From: CAZVFX01 sp964626565
Lineage (GTDB): Bacteria; Myxococcota_A; UBA9042; CAIXZC01
Direction: 5' to 3'
DNA length: 64,000 nt
Assembly (NCBI GenBank): GCA_964626565.1
Contig: CAZVFX010000016.1
Coordinates: forward strand, 1-64,000
Made by a program: the position numbers and the translations under genes. The notes beneath the pieces were generated by a model. It made no database searches. It was not told the origin of the DNA and worked only from the letters and a program-made list of their open reading frames with translations. Position 1 is the first letter of the stretch. The number at the start of each line of letters is the position of its first letter. Positions 20,386 through 29,961 of this stretch are shown piece after piece.

Positions 20386-23300
20386 ATGAGGAAAATCGGT
20401 TTGGCCTTTCTGTTGTCCTTGCTGGCCGCATGTTCAGGCGGGTCGTCGGACGGGAGCAATGGCGACGCCTCGGAACTGGTTGAAACTGTTGACGCCGTCA
20501 TATCCCGAGATGGGGCTGCCGGCGAATTGCCGGAGGTCCACACCGGGGACAAGACCCACCAGGAGACTGCGGAAAGCTGCGACAACTGCCTGGATGAGGA
20601 TGGGGAGATACCGTGTGAGGGCGACGAGTGCCTCGATGTGCATCAAGACGAGGCCGTGGCAGACTTCTGCGGCGACGAAAAATGTGGTGCAGGGGAGGAT
20701 TGCGACAGCTGTCCGTATGACTGCGGCTCTTGCTGCGGGAACGAGATATGCGACTTCGAGGAATCGTGCGGCACCTGCCCGTTTGATTGTGGCAGTTGCC
20801 TCCCTCACTGTGGTGACGGAACAGTGCAGGAGGGGATAGGAGAGCAGTGTGATGACGGCGGCGGGGAGCCGGCAGATGGGTGCGATGAGAACTGCCAGGT
20901 GGAGCCGCTGCCCGCTCCCCCCGGCTCGATCATCATAGCCGAGATCATGAAGGATCCGATCAAGACAAACGACAGCGTGGGAGAGTGGTTCGAACTGTAC
21001 AATGCCTCCGCGGCGGACATAGACCTCAACGGATGGACCGTCGAGGACCTGGGGATAGATGTACAAGAACTGTTCAGCTTCGAGGGCGTGGTCATTCCCG
21101 CCAAGTCGTACTTCGTGCTGGCGCGCAGCGGCGACCCGGCGGAAAACGGCGGCGTGGAAGCAGATTATGTGTACTCCAAGATGCACCTCGGCAACTACGG
21201 AGACGAAGTGATCCTGAAAGCAGGGGATGTTGTCATCGATCAGGTCATATACGATTGGGACCTGTTTCCGAAAGCCCAGGGCCGCGCGCTCAGCTTGGAC
21301 CCGGCAGCGATGACCGCGGAACTGAACGATCACGCAGCCAACTGGTGCGAGGCTGAGTACGCCCATGGCGACGGTGATTACGGCAGCCCCGGCCTTGAGA
21401 ATCCCCAGTGCCCGCTTCCGCCGGAATGCGGCGACGGCGAGTGCAACGGCGATGAGGTATGCAACATCTGCCTCACCGACTGTGGCCAGTGCTGCGGCAA
21501 CGGTGCGTGCGAGCCTGACCACTGGGAAACCTGCGGGACTTGCCCGCTCGATTGCGGTATCTGCTGCGGCAACGGCGATTGTGATTTTGACGAGACCTGC
21601 GATGACTGCCCGGCTGACTGCGGAACCTGCTGCGGCAACGGCGAGTGTGATTTCGAGGAGACCTGCGACGACTGTGCGGATGACTGCGGAATTTGCTGCG
21701 GCAACGGCGAGTGTGATTTCGAGGAAACCTGCGACGCCTGCCCCGTTGATTGCGGTGTCTGTTGCGGTAACGGTAAGTGTGATTTCGAAGAGACCTGCGA
21801 CGACTGCCCGGGTGACTGCGGCGACTGCTGCGGCAACGGGGTTTGTGACTTCGGCGAGAACTGCCTGGTCTGCGAAGAGGACTGCGGCGACTGCTGTGGC
21901 GACGAGTTCTGTGACGGAGCCGACGGCGAGAGCTGTGAAACCTGCCCGAGCGATTGCTTCGGTTGCTGCGGCAACCTCGAGTGCCAGGGCGATCTTGGAG
22001 AGGACTGCATCACCTGTCTGGCCGACTGCGGCTTTTGCCCGGCCACATGCGGCAACGGCAGCATCGAGTCCGGTGAAGCGTGCGACGATGGCAACGAGGA
22101 GGCCGGCGACGGATGTGGGGCCTCGTGTCTCCTCGAATTCCCTTCCGACCTCGAGCCGGGGATGCTCGTGATCACGGAGATCATGAAGGACCCTGAGCTC
22201 GTTCACGATGTCCACGGCGAGTGGGTCGAGATCATGAACGTCGGCGCCGTTGCCCACGACATCAACGACTGGACCCTGAAGGATGCTGATTCGGACGTTC
22301 ACGTTATCGACGCGGGCGGGCCTTTGATGGTCGGACCGGGAGATACAGTGGTGCTTGGCAACGACGCGGATCAGGGCGCCAATGGCGGCGTGGAATTGCT
22401 TTATCAGTACTCGGCCTTCAACCTCGCCAACGACGCGGATGAGGTGATACTCGTGGCGCCCGATGGAAGTCCGGAAGGCTTGCTGATGGACTGGGTCATA
22501 TACAACGACAGCGACTTCCCGGCTACTCCGGGCAAGGCGATGAGCCTGGGTCCAGAGGCGTCCAACCAGACCGACAATGACGAGGGAGGGAACTGGTGCG
22601 ATGCGGTTCTTGAGATGCCGGGTGGGGATTTTGGTTCTCCAGGCTCACCCAACCCGAGCTGCTCGGCTCTGGCCGGATGCGGGAACGGTGTCCAAGAACC
22701 GGGCGAGGGCTGTGACGACGGCAACAACGCAGACGGCGACGGCTGCGGCGCGTTGTGTGAGGCGGAAGACGAAGCCCTGTGCGGCAACGGCCTGATCGAG
22801 GGTCCGGGTTCAACCTGGCCGGAAGGAACGCCGTCGGCTTTCGGGGCGGGCTCCGAGTGGTGCGATGATGGCAACGTGGAAGACGGGGACGGGTGCAGTG
22901 CTGAGTGCCTCTGGGAGGGATTTGAACCGTGGATTTGCGGCAACGGGATTGCGGAGCACTATGCCGATGAGCAATGCGATGACGGCAACGTAGACAACGA
23001 AGATGGCTGTAACGAATGGTGCAAGATCGAGGGCACGGGGCTTTGCGCTCCAATGCCCTGCTGTGGCGATGGTTACACCACCGAAGACGAACAGTGCGAC
23101 GACGGGAATCTGGTGAAAGGGGACGGCTGCTCGGAATTGTGCACCTATGAGGTCAGCGATTCCTACATCTCCGGGACCGTCACCTACGACGGTGAACCAG
23201 ATGACCAGGACACAGTCTGGATCATGGTTTACAGCGAACCGGAGGATGACCCGATGAACCTCTCCGGAGAGCCGGAGTTCGCCAATCAGTATCCAGCTTC

Positions 23301-23853
23301 TGCGTTGTACGCTCCTATTGAGTTTCCTCTGGAATACGGTCTGACGGTCGACAAGGGGATCTACTACCTGGCCGTGGTAATGGACTTGGGCGGAGACGAC
23401 GAAGAGGATTTCGGCGTCATGTACGAGGTCGACGGCGAGGTCGCAGCCATCGTGGTGGGTGAAAACCAGGCCGTCACCGGCATCGACGTGGCTCTGACCA
23501 AGCCGGAAGGGCCCGAGTTGGGCAGCATTTCCGGCGTCGTCTCCTTTACCGGCGATACTACCCTGGACGACTCGCTGGTTATCCACCTCTCGTCAATCCC
23601 GCTGCCTGACATGGACATTCAGAAGGAGCAGAAGTACAAACCAGTGGAATTCCCAGTCAGCTACATTGTGCCCAACGTCACGCCCGGCGCTTATTACGTA
23701 ATCGCGGCCTTCGATGAGAACGACGACATGCAAGTATCGGGGCCGGGGGAGGGGGACATTCTTATCAACTACGTCGACGCAGACAATCCCGTTCAGGTCA
23801 TCGTCGGTTCCGGCGAAGACGTCGTGGACATCGACATCGATCTCGGCCCGTAG
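20386..23853 (+). CDS. Cys-rich lamin-tail/DUF4215 lipoprotein (paralog 6, shorter)
   Basis: A 1155-aa lipoprotein with signal MRKIGLAFLLSLLAAC (Cys16). Block I is short (about 85-175) and the first lamin-tail domain lies at about 178-340. Block II is expanded, with four consecutive CCGNG(D/E/K)CDF(D/E)ETCD modules plus relatives (about 345-585). The second lamin-tail domain is about 589-755 and carries a degenerate MKDP in place of MKNP. Only four DUF4215 repeats follow, against seven in the others, then two beta domains (about 925-1155). Module number thus differs between paralogs in both directions, as expected from recombination between repeats. AGAGAG precedes the start. Function unknown; surface scaffold inferred. 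Confidence 0.9.
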   Translation: MRKIGLAFLLSLLAACSGGSSDGSNGDASELVETVDAVISRDGAAGELPEVHTGDKTHQETAESCDNCLDEDGEIPCEGDECLDVHQDEAVADFCGDEKCGAGEDCDSCPYDCGSCCGNEICDFEESCGTCPFDCGSCLPHCGDGTVQEGIGEQCDDGGGEPADGCDENCQVEPLPAPPGSIIIAEIMKDPIKTNDSVGEWFELYNASAADIDLNGWTVEDLGIDVQELFSFEGVVIPAKSYFVLARSGDPAENGGVEADYVYSKMHLGNYGDEVILKAGDVVIDQVIYDWDLFPKAQGRALSLDPAAMTAELNDHAANWCEAEYAHGDGDYGSPGLENPQCPLPPECGDGECNGDEVCNICLTDCGQCCGNGACEPDHWETCGTCPLDCGICCGNGDCDFDETCDDCPADCGTCCGNGECDFEETCDDCADDCGICCGNGECDFEETCDACPVDCGVCCGNGKCDFEETCDDCPGDCGDCCGNGVCDFGENCLVCEEDCGDCCGDEFCDGADGESCETCPSDCFGCCGNLECQGDLGEDCITCLADCGFCPATCGNGSIESGEACDDGNEEAGDGCGASCLLEFPSDLEPGMLVITEIMKDPELVHDVHGEWVEIMNVGAVAHDINDWTLKDADSDVHVIDAGGPLMVGPGDTVVLGNDADQGANGGVELLYQYSAFNLANDADEVILVAPDGSPEGLLMDWVIYNDSDFPATPGKAMSLGPEASNQTDNDEGGNWCDAVLEMPGGDFGSPGSPNPSCSALAGCGNGVQEPGEGCDDGNNADGDGCGALCEAEDEALCGNGLIEGPGSTWPEGTPSAFGAGSEWCDDGNVEDGDGCSAECLWEGFEPWICGNGIAEHYADEQCDDGNVDNEDGCNEWCKIEGTGLCAPMPCCGDGYTTEDEQCDDGNLVKGDGCSELCTYEVSDSYISGTVTYDGEPDDQDTVWIMVYSEPEDDPMNLSGEPEFANQYPASALYAPIEFPLEYGLTVDKGIYYLAVVMDLGGDDEEDFGVMYEVDGEVAAIVVGENQAVTGIDVALTKPEGPELGSISGVVSFTGDTTLDDSLVIHLSSIPLPDMDIQKEQKYKPVEFPVSYIVPNVTPGAYYVIAAFDENDDMQVSGPGEGDILINYVDADNPVQVIVGSGEDVVDIDIDLGP

Positions 23854-23883
23854 GTGCTGTGCCACAGTGGTCCATCAAAGAGC

Positions 23884-23912
23884 TTCACGACCAGCCTGGA
23901 ATGATGTATTCT
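23884..23912 (+). promoter_or_regulatory. Candidate promoter of the propeller lipoprotein
   Basis: TTCACG (23884-23889), 17-base spacer, TATTCT (23907-23912), 31 bases before the ATG at 23943. By eye only. Confidence 0.4.
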
Positions 23913-23942
23913 GGAGCGCCGACTCAACTTCGGGAGGGTTTC

Positions 23943-25793
23943 ATGCATCGTACGCTAACAATACTGCTTTCCATTGCCTTGCTGATGGTTTTTGCCGGCT
24001 GTTCCAGCGATTCTTCGTCTATGGGCGTTGGCGACGCGGCCGACGTCGCAGCAGGGGATATTTCCGGCGAAGTTGCGGACATCCCTTCCGTGGACGTTCC
24101 TGCGGCCGAAGTTGAGGATGTGACGCCGGGAGACGTCCAACCTGACTCCGATATTGCTACGCCGGAGGACGTGCCGGAGCAGGACCTTCAGCCTGAAGAC
24201 CTGCCTCCGGACCTGCCCGCAGACCTGCCTCCCGATGCCGAGGATGTAGCCGCGGACGAGACGCCGGATCCCGACGTACAGGGTGAGTGCCAGGAGCCGG
24301 CCGAGTGCGAAGTGCTGCACGGTGCTGCCGGCCTGTGCAAGGGGTGGGAATGCGCGGATGGTTCGTGCGCAACCATACCTGCGGACCAGGGCGCCGCATG
24401 CGACGATGGGGATGTGTGCACCGTCACCGATTCCTGCAATGCCACCGGCATGTGCGTGGGCGTGCCCGACGACTGCGACGACTCCAATATCTGCACCGTT
24501 GATTCCTGCGTGGCCGAGGTCGGTTGTGCGTATGAACCGGTGCCCCCGGAAGCGTGTGAGGATGCTGATGGCGCACCCGGCACCAAGACCTGCGCGGATA
24601 ACGAGTGGGGCGAGTGTGAGCCCTTCCCCGTGTGTGATTTCAAAGTGAACGGGTGGGAAACAGGCACGGTAAATCCATACATCTTCCCGGCCCGGGAAGG
24701 GAAGTTCTATGTTTCCTACGTGGCCAAGGAAGACCTAGAGGACGGCGCCAACCTCAAGCTTGCCTGGGTAGACCCGGGCACGTGCACTGTAACCGAAGGG
24801 CCTTTCACCGTGAACACCACACCCGGTGCAGTGTACTATTGGGGCGGGCAGTTCGCGGCCAGTGACGGGGTGGGCAATTTTTACGCGGTTTGGGAAGCGG
24901 GGTCGGGAACCGGCATGGAGATCGCGTTTGCCGCCAGCGAGAGCGGCACCGAGTTTGACCCGCCCACCGAGGTGGTGAGCGTCAGCGACAACGGCTCCGA
25001 CCCCTCCCTGGCTTTGCTGGGGTCGGGACAGGTTGTTGGAATGTGGACCGGATTTATCGACAGCGATGCTCCCGCCGGGTTCGAGTACGACCCGTTCGTT
25101 ACCGTGAATACCGACGTCTTCGGCGGCGGGGGTTTCTCTACTGCGACCCAAGTTGTGGCCACCCCAATTCAGGATGACCAGACCGCGATCGTAGCCGACC
25201 CTGAGGGCAACATCTATGCGGCCTGGGAATCGTTTCAGGACGGCACCGACCTGGGCGGCAACGTCTACGTGGCCATGAGCCAGGACGGTGGCGCTACCTT
25301 TGGACCCAAGGTCAAGGTGAATGACGTTGCTTCAAAGGCAAACGTGGGCAAAGGCCAGTGGATGGCGTTCGGCAACGGCAACCTCTACATCGTGTGGAGC
25401 GATTCCAGGGACGATTATGAAGGGGATGTGTTTCTGGATGTAGCACCGGGTGGAACCATCAACTTCGGCATCGATATCATGGTCAACGACAACACCTACC
25501 GTTATCAGGAGGACCCGAGTGTTGTCGTGGGCGAGGGAGACCTTTGCAACGGTTCAGTGTACGTCGTCTGGCAGGATCTAAGGTCCAACAGCAGTTACGA
25601 CATCTATGGCGCCAAGAGCTCGGACGCGGGTCTTAGCTTCGAAGCCAACCAGATGATGAATCCCGTCCAGGAAGGGGACCAGATGAACCCCGCGGTGGGA
25701 GTTGACATGTCCTGCGTAGTTGGGACCGCGTGGCGGGATTCCACCACCAACAACAAGTTCGACATCAAGGCAACTTTCCTGCCGCTCTGGTAG
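23943..25793 (+). CDS. Lipoprotein with Cys-rich stalk and sialidase/BNR-like propeller
   Basis: A 616-aa lipoprotein. The signal MHRTLTILLSIALLMVFAGC ends at Cys20. Residues about 25-105 are an Asp/Pro/Val-rich linker (repeated EDLPPDLPADLPPD-type text), followed by a Cys-rich region (about 112-230) with CDDGDVCTVTDSC and CDDSNICTVDSC motifs like those in the protein starting at 60038. The C-terminal 380 residues look like a beta-propeller, with Asp-box-like strings SQDGGATF and SSDAGLSF, the exo-sialidase/BNR signature. No catalytic Arg triad could be assigned, so a binding role is as likely as hydrolysis. GGGAGGG lies just before the ATG at 23943, which also starts the signal peptide, so longer in-frame starts (23859) are rejected. 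It converges on the next gene with 3 bases between stops. Confidence 0.85.
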   Translation: MHRTLTILLSIALLMVFAGCSSDSSSMGVGDAADVAAGDISGEVADIPSVDVPAAEVEDVTPGDVQPDSDIATPEDVPEQDLQPEDLPPDLPADLPPDAEDVAADETPDPDVQGECQEPAECEVLHGAAGLCKGWECADGSCATIPADQGAACDDGDVCTVTDSCNATGMCVGVPDDCDDSNICTVDSCVAEVGCAYEPVPPEACEDADGAPGTKTCADNEWGECEPFPVCDFKVNGWETGTVNPYIFPAREGKFYVSYVAKEDLEDGANLKLAWVDPGTCTVTEGPFTVNTTPGAVYYWGGQFAASDGVGNFYAVWEAGSGTGMEIAFAASESGTEFDPPTEVVSVSDNGSDPSLALLGSGQVVGMWTGFIDSDAPAGFEYDPFVTVNTDVFGGGGFSTATQVVATPIQDDQTAIVADPEGNIYAAWESFQDGTDLGGNVYVAMSQDGGATFGPKVKVNDVASKANVGKGQWMAFGNGNLYIVWSDSRDDYEGDVFLDVAPGGTINFGIDIMVNDNTYRYQEDPSVVVGEGDLCNGSVYVVWQDLRSNSSYDIYGAKSSDAGLSFEANQMMNPVQEGDQMNPAVGVDMSCVVGTAWRDSTTNNKFDIKATFLPLW

Positions 25794-25796
25794 GTT

Positions 25797-28700
25797 CTAG
25801 TATTCGATAAGGACTCGTTCCAATCTCAGGCGGTCCGGTGCGCTCATCCCTTTGGGCTCGATGACCAGGATGTTCTCCCCGGTAGAAAGGGTCTCCGTGG
25901 GCAACTTGACCGCGACCTCGCCGCCCCCTTTGTTTTCGGTGGGGAACGAAAAGACCCCGAGTACCGAAACTCCCTTTCGTGAGATCACGCTGACCTCGGC
26001 CTTGAACGGCTTTTTGCCGGGGGAACTGGCGGTGAACACTGCTCTTCCACCCGATAACGCACCCTGGCGCGGCAGGTAGAAATGCAACCTCACCCGGGCT
26101 TTCTTGCCGGCCAGCAGGTCGGGCATGGGCGGAGGGGCTTCCTGCCCCGGCGGGGTCTCGATGAACATGCCCGCGGGCAGTCCCTTCGGAGGGGGGTCGA
26201 ACCAGTGATCCCAGGTTGACCACAGCACTTTGTCCTCGCCGCCCGGCCAGATGTCAGCCGCGATTCGGGACTCAGCCTTGCCCGGCAGATATACCTCCCA
26301 CCAAGAGGGTGACCAGGAATCCGCGGCGTCGTCCGGGCGGTCGTTGTCCAGGTCAATGGCCCGCACCTTGAAAAAGATCACCGTATCCTGCATCTTCCCC
26401 TTGTGATCCTCGTCTTGTTCGATCCCCTCTTCACCCCACGGCGCTACCGCGGTGAACCAGTCGTCCCCGTATTTGGGTTCCTTGACCAGTTTGGTCTTGC
26501 CGTTGAACTTGTCCAGGCTCAGATCCTCGGAAAAGCTGTAGTAGAGCATGGGCCAGGCCTGAGTCACCAGCACGCCGCTGGCGTCCTCCAACTTCACCAG
26601 CACCTGGAACTGGTTGTTGCCCTTTCGTTCGACCACGTATTGAGCCACTGCAGGACCTGCCCCGTCGTCGTCAACGATGGGGATTTCGAATTCTGCGACC
26701 GAGGAGCTTTCGTCTCCTTCCCAATCCCGGTCCCCGTCCTTGGCCATCACCTTGAAATACAGTTTGCCCCCAACGTGGCTCAGCCACTTCTTGCGGGGGA
26801 TGTCGATCCAGTATTGGTCCCCTTTCTTCTTCGGGAATTTCTTGTAGGGTTTGCTCTCCGGGTCTTCGAAGTCCCACTTCAAACCGGCGGAGTCCACCTT
26901 ACTCCAATCGGTGATGGCGACCTTGAAGCGGTACGCACCTTTTTCGCTATCTGCCAACACTCGGGCGGACAGGAGCGAAATGGTGGGTGGAGCCGGGTCT
27001 TCGTCCCTGATGGAAACCGCGATGGTTTCCTTGGTGGCCGCGGAGATGAGCCCCGGCCTTGGCATCAGTGCCGAGCCGCCGAGCCCGGTGGAGTCGTCCT
27101 CCACCTTGATGGTCTTGTCTTCCTGGAAGTGGGTTCGGTCGTCCAGGTCGTGGACCGTGCAGGTGGAGGTGACCTGCACCTCGGCGGCCTTGTCGGGGCT
27201 GGCGAACGAGACTTTGAATTGTGCGCCGCCCAGCATCATGCCGGGAAAGAGGGTCTTGTTTGAGGCGGTTACTACCTGCAATTCATCTTTTGCCTCACGC
27301 TTCTGGATGGTAGTCCACCCGCCCACATCTTCTCCGCCCCGGTGAGTTGCTTTGGGGAGGCGCAACAGGCACTCGGTGGTGTACTCCTCTCCGAAGGCGT
27401 CCTTGCCGCCAAAGCCGCCTACCAGCGGGGGCGCCAGAAAGACTCCCACACTGGAGATATTTACTGCCAGGGAGTCCGACACAGTGCGGGGCACCGCGGC
27501 CAGCGGCCGGGGTGTAGCCGGACCCTGCAGGTCCCCGGGGAGCGCCCCCACCATGCCGTGCCGGGCAAAAGACTTGGTGGCGCAAAGCGACGGCAGTCCG
27601 CATTTCACGGAGAACCAAGCTCCCCAGAACCGGTCGTTGAAATCCGCATATGAAAAGGTGTCGGCGAGACCCCACGGGTTGTTGACGTAGACCATGCGGC
27701 GCTCCGGGGAATGGCCGGTAACTACCACCACCTGGTCAGCACTTTCTTCCGGCCCCAGGCCGTCTGCATCAACTGCGGCGATGATGGGTGCCTCGTGGGC
27801 CAGCCAGGCGCGCGGGTCGCTGGACTTCCACGTGATTTCGCAGTCGGCGCTGAACGGAATACCCCGCCCCAGCCAGACGGTGGCAAAGCCGCCGTATCCG
27901 TCGATTTCCGGCCAGCGGTTCATCAACTCATAGACGCGGTAGAAGTATACCGGGTCCCCCCGCTTCTTCCCCGACGACTTGTAGACCTTGTCCGCCTGTT
28001 TACCGGTCGCTCCCAGAGAGATGGGGGACCACCACTGCCGTACCGCAGTCAGGGCCGCGGTCCAGGAAGCGCCCGCCCTTTCGTTGGCGTGGAGAGGCAC
28101 CTTGCCCAGCAGCCAGGTAGTTCCGGGTGCGGTCCGTTTGCCTTCCCCGGCGGGCAACTCCACCGGCGGTCCGCTTGTTCCCGAGCGGCCTTCTGCAGGC
28201 CGGACGCCAAGGCCATTGGCCACCGCCTGCCAAAGGAAGATAGGGTCGCCGCCGGCTACGGGCACGCACTGAGAGTCGTGGATGTCCTCATTCACAGTGG
28301 GGAAAAGCCAATAGTAGGTGCCGTTTACCGACACTGCGATGGGATTATCCAGCGTGTAGCGGTCCCGCTCACCCTTCTTGAGTGACTTGTTGAGCGCGGC
28401 GATGGCGTTGGCGGGCCCGTCGACCAGCAGCGCTTTGACCAGTGGTGCCCGGTAGGACGGAATAAAGCCGGCGCGCCAGGCCAGGTGCCCGTCGTGGGGG
28501 TCGAGTCCCATGAGGCCGATGCTCTTCGAGCCCCGGTCCACGGCCACGGCCCAGTAGGAGGGCGCCAGCCTCCGACCCTCGGAAACGTAACCCCAGACCA
28601 GCCGGGCGCCGCCCGCCTTCGCCCCTTTCCAATTGGCCGCGGTAGACGCTTTCAAGGCTGTCAGATCCGCGGCCACCGACGAGATCGCGTCCTGCGCCGG

Positions 28701-28811
28701 CTTGCCCCGCACCGCTGCTTCATCCAATAACTCAGAAGCCTCAAGCATGGCGCTGGAGATCCCGAGCCACAGCACCGCCGAAAGCGTCAAGAATGTCTTC
28801 ATTTTTACCAT
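25797..28811 (-). CDS. Secreted protein with C39/papain-like fold, likely inactive, plus beta domains
   Basis: A 1004-aa protein with an ordinary signal peptide (about 1-26, no lipobox). Residues about 230-410 resemble a C39-like papain-fold peptidase: an ASWTAALTAV segment, then VVVVTGH and VNNPWG ending in a YADFNDRFW helix. The usual Cys is Ser249 and the usual His before VVVV is Asp359 or Gln360, so the domain looks catalytically dead, with only the Asn/Asp region (377-378) retained. The rest (about 450-1004) is beta-rich and looks like several Ig-like or TonB-box-free beta sandwiches. AAGGA lies 10 bases before ATG. It follows the aldolase gene by 6 bases, so it is the last gene of that operon. 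Assignment is from motif shape only. Confidence 0.7.
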   Translation of the reverse strand: MVKMKTFLTLSAVLWLGISSAMLEASELLDEAAVRGKPAQDAISSVAADLTALKASTAANWKGAKAGGARLVWGYVSEGRRLAPSYWAVAVDRGSKSIGLMGLDPHDGHLAWRAGFIPSYRAPLVKALLVDGPANAIAALNKSLKKGERDRYTLDNPIAVSVNGTYYWLFPTVNEDIHDSQCVPVAGGDPIFLWQAVANGLGVRPAEGRSGTSGPPVELPAGEGKRTAPGTTWLLGKVPLHANERAGASWTAALTAVRQWWSPISLGATGKQADKVYKSSGKKRGDPVYFYRVYELMNRWPEIDGYGGFATVWLGRGIPFSADCEITWKSSDPRAWLAHEAPIIAAVDADGLGPEESADQVVVVTGHSPERRMVYVNNPWGLADTFSYADFNDRFWGAWFSVKCGLPSLCATKSFARHGMVGALPGDLQGPATPRPLAAVPRTVSDSLAVNISSVGVFLAPPLVGGFGGKDAFGEEYTTECLLRLPKATHRGGEDVGGWTTIQKREAKDELQVVTASNKTLFPGMMLGGAQFKVSFASPDKAAEVQVTSTCTVHDLDDRTHFQEDKTIKVEDDSTGLGGSALMPRPGLISAATKETIAVSIRDEDPAPPTISLLSARVLADSEKGAYRFKVAITDWSKVDSAGLKWDFEDPESKPYKKFPKKKGDQYWIDIPRKKWLSHVGGKLYFKVMAKDGDRDWEGDESSSVAEFEIPIVDDDGAGPAVAQYVVERKGNNQFQVLVKLEDASGVLVTQAWPMLYYSFSEDLSLDKFNGKTKLVKEPKYGDDWFTAVAPWGEEGIEQDEDHKGKMQDTVIFFKVRAIDLDNDRPDDAADSWSPSWWEVYLPGKAESRIAADIWPGGEDKVLWSTWDHWFDPPPKGLPAGMFIETPPGQEAPPPMPDLLAGKKARVRLHFYLPRQGALSGGRAVFTASSPGKKPFKAEVSVISRKGVSVLGVFSFPTENKGGGEVAVKLPTETLSTGENILVIEPKGMSAPDRLRLERVLIEY

Positions 28812-28817
28812 CGGTCT

Positions 28818-29564
28818 CTATTCCTTGCGTCCAAGCTGTTTCACGACCCGGTCAACAATAGCATCCACCATGTTGTTGGGCAAATCGGAGGACTCAGGGA
28901 ATCGCCACGGCAGTCCCCGGGAGGTAACTGACGCCCTCAGTCGAGCCAGTTCCTCCGGAGAAAGGGGGTTAAGCCCCCCGAGGTTGCGGGCCAGAAAGAG
29001 TATCTTGGCGACGTGCTCCAACGCTTCCAGCCGGTTGTACGCATCGTGAAGGTCCTTGCCGACAGTGAGCGAGCCGTGCCGCGCCAACAGCACCGCGTCC
29101 GCTTCGGCAACGAAAGGCCTGATCGATTCGGGTACCTCGGCAGTGCCCGGGGTCGCGTACGGGGCAGTGGGAACGGCCCCGAAAATAAACGCAGTCTCCG
29201 GCACTACCGGTACCTCCAGGGAAATGCCGGTGAGTGTGCAGGCGACACAGTGGGGCGGGTGGGCGTGGATCACCGAATTTACGTCGGCACGTTCGCGGTA
29301 GACCATCAGGTGCATGAGGATCTCGGACGACGGCTCCCGCTTACCCTTGACCTGCCGGCCATCAAGGTTCAGCACCACCAGGTCCCGCGCGTTCAGGAAA
29401 CCCTTGTTCACTCCCGAGGGAGTGCACAGCAGCCGGTCGGGCGCGGAACGAACCGAGATGTTTCCGTCCAGCCCGGAAATGTACTCGCGGGAGTGTAGCA
29501 TTCTGGCAACGGCCACCATCTCGTCTCTAAGCTTCTCTTCCCACTGGTATCCGCTGGTGACCAC
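28818..29564 (-). CDS. Class II aldolase/adducin family protein (fuculose-phosphate aldolase-like)
   Basis: A 248-aa cytoplasmic enzyme of the zinc-dependent class II aldolase/adducin family, which cleaves or epimerises phosphorylated sugars. All expected metal and catalytic residues are visible: GNIS (34-37), SSE with Glu81, HAHPPH (His100 and His102) and RHG with His163. Their spacing equals that of E. coli FucA (73/92/94/155). The substrate cannot be told from sequence. The C-terminal 40 residues, ending in KQLGRKE, are less conserved. The start is GTG at 29564, two bases after the TGA of the upstream lipoprotein, with GGGGGA upstream. Its place between two lipoprotein genes and a secreted protein gives no clear pathway. 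Confidence 0.9.
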   Translation of the reverse strand: MVTSGYQWEEKLRDEMVAVARMLHSREYISGLDGNISVRSAPDRLLCTPSGVNKGFLNARDLVVLNLDGRQVKGKREPSSEILMHLMVYRERADVNSVIHAHPPHCVACTLTGISLEVPVVPETAFIFGAVPTAPYATPGTAEVPESIRPFVAEADAVLLARHGSLTVGKDLHDAYNRLEALEHVAKILFLARNLGGLNPLSPEELARLRASVTSRGLPWRFPESSDLPNNMVDAIVDRVVKQLGRKE

Positions 29565-29565
29565 A

Positions 29566-29961
29566 TCATCCCCCGTCGTTTGCTAGCAGATTGATCTTCC
29601 ATTCGCCGTCTTCCCTGGTCAGCATCAGGGTTCCTTTCCGGTCTCCGTCCGTGACGTCCACCTCTGCTCGCTCCGCCTCCTCGCGCGTCGCGGTGACCTG
29701 CAGGGTGGAGATGTGCTGTAGCGAGTACCCACGCAGGTAACCGTAATGAGTCGACAGCGACCAGAACATGCCCAATCGAATCCGCGACTCCCGGTCGAAC
29801 TGGTTGAGGAAGCCGGGCAGATGACCGGCTTGGGCCTCCTCAACCGCGGTCTCCACCACCTGCTGGGGTGAGGCCGCAGGTCGGCAGCCGGTCCCGGCCG
29901 CGACAAGAAGCAGCGCAACGAGCCCGGCCGCGGCCAGGCTACGGTAGCGGTTCGAATCCAT
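29566..29961 (-). CDS. Small putative lipoprotein (SnoaL/DUF4878-like shape)
   Basis: A 131-aa protein with signal MDSNRYRSLAAAGLVALLLVAAG and a possible lipobox GTGC (Cys26). The mature part starts with a helical QQVVETAVEEAQAG segment, then four beta strands ending in GEWKINLL. This is the shape of the small lipoproteins related to nuclear-transport-factor-2-like folds. It overlaps the preceding gene by 23 bases and shares that gene's closing EDG.W.I..L pattern, so the two are probably distant tandem paralogs. Function unknown. Confidence 0.75.
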   Translation of the reverse strand: MDSNRYRSLAAAGLVALLLVAAGTGCRPAASPQQVVETAVEEAQAGHLPGFLNQFDRESRIRLGMFWSLSTHYGYLRGYSLQHISTLQVTATREEAERAEVDVTDGDRKGTLMLTREDGEWKINLLANDGG

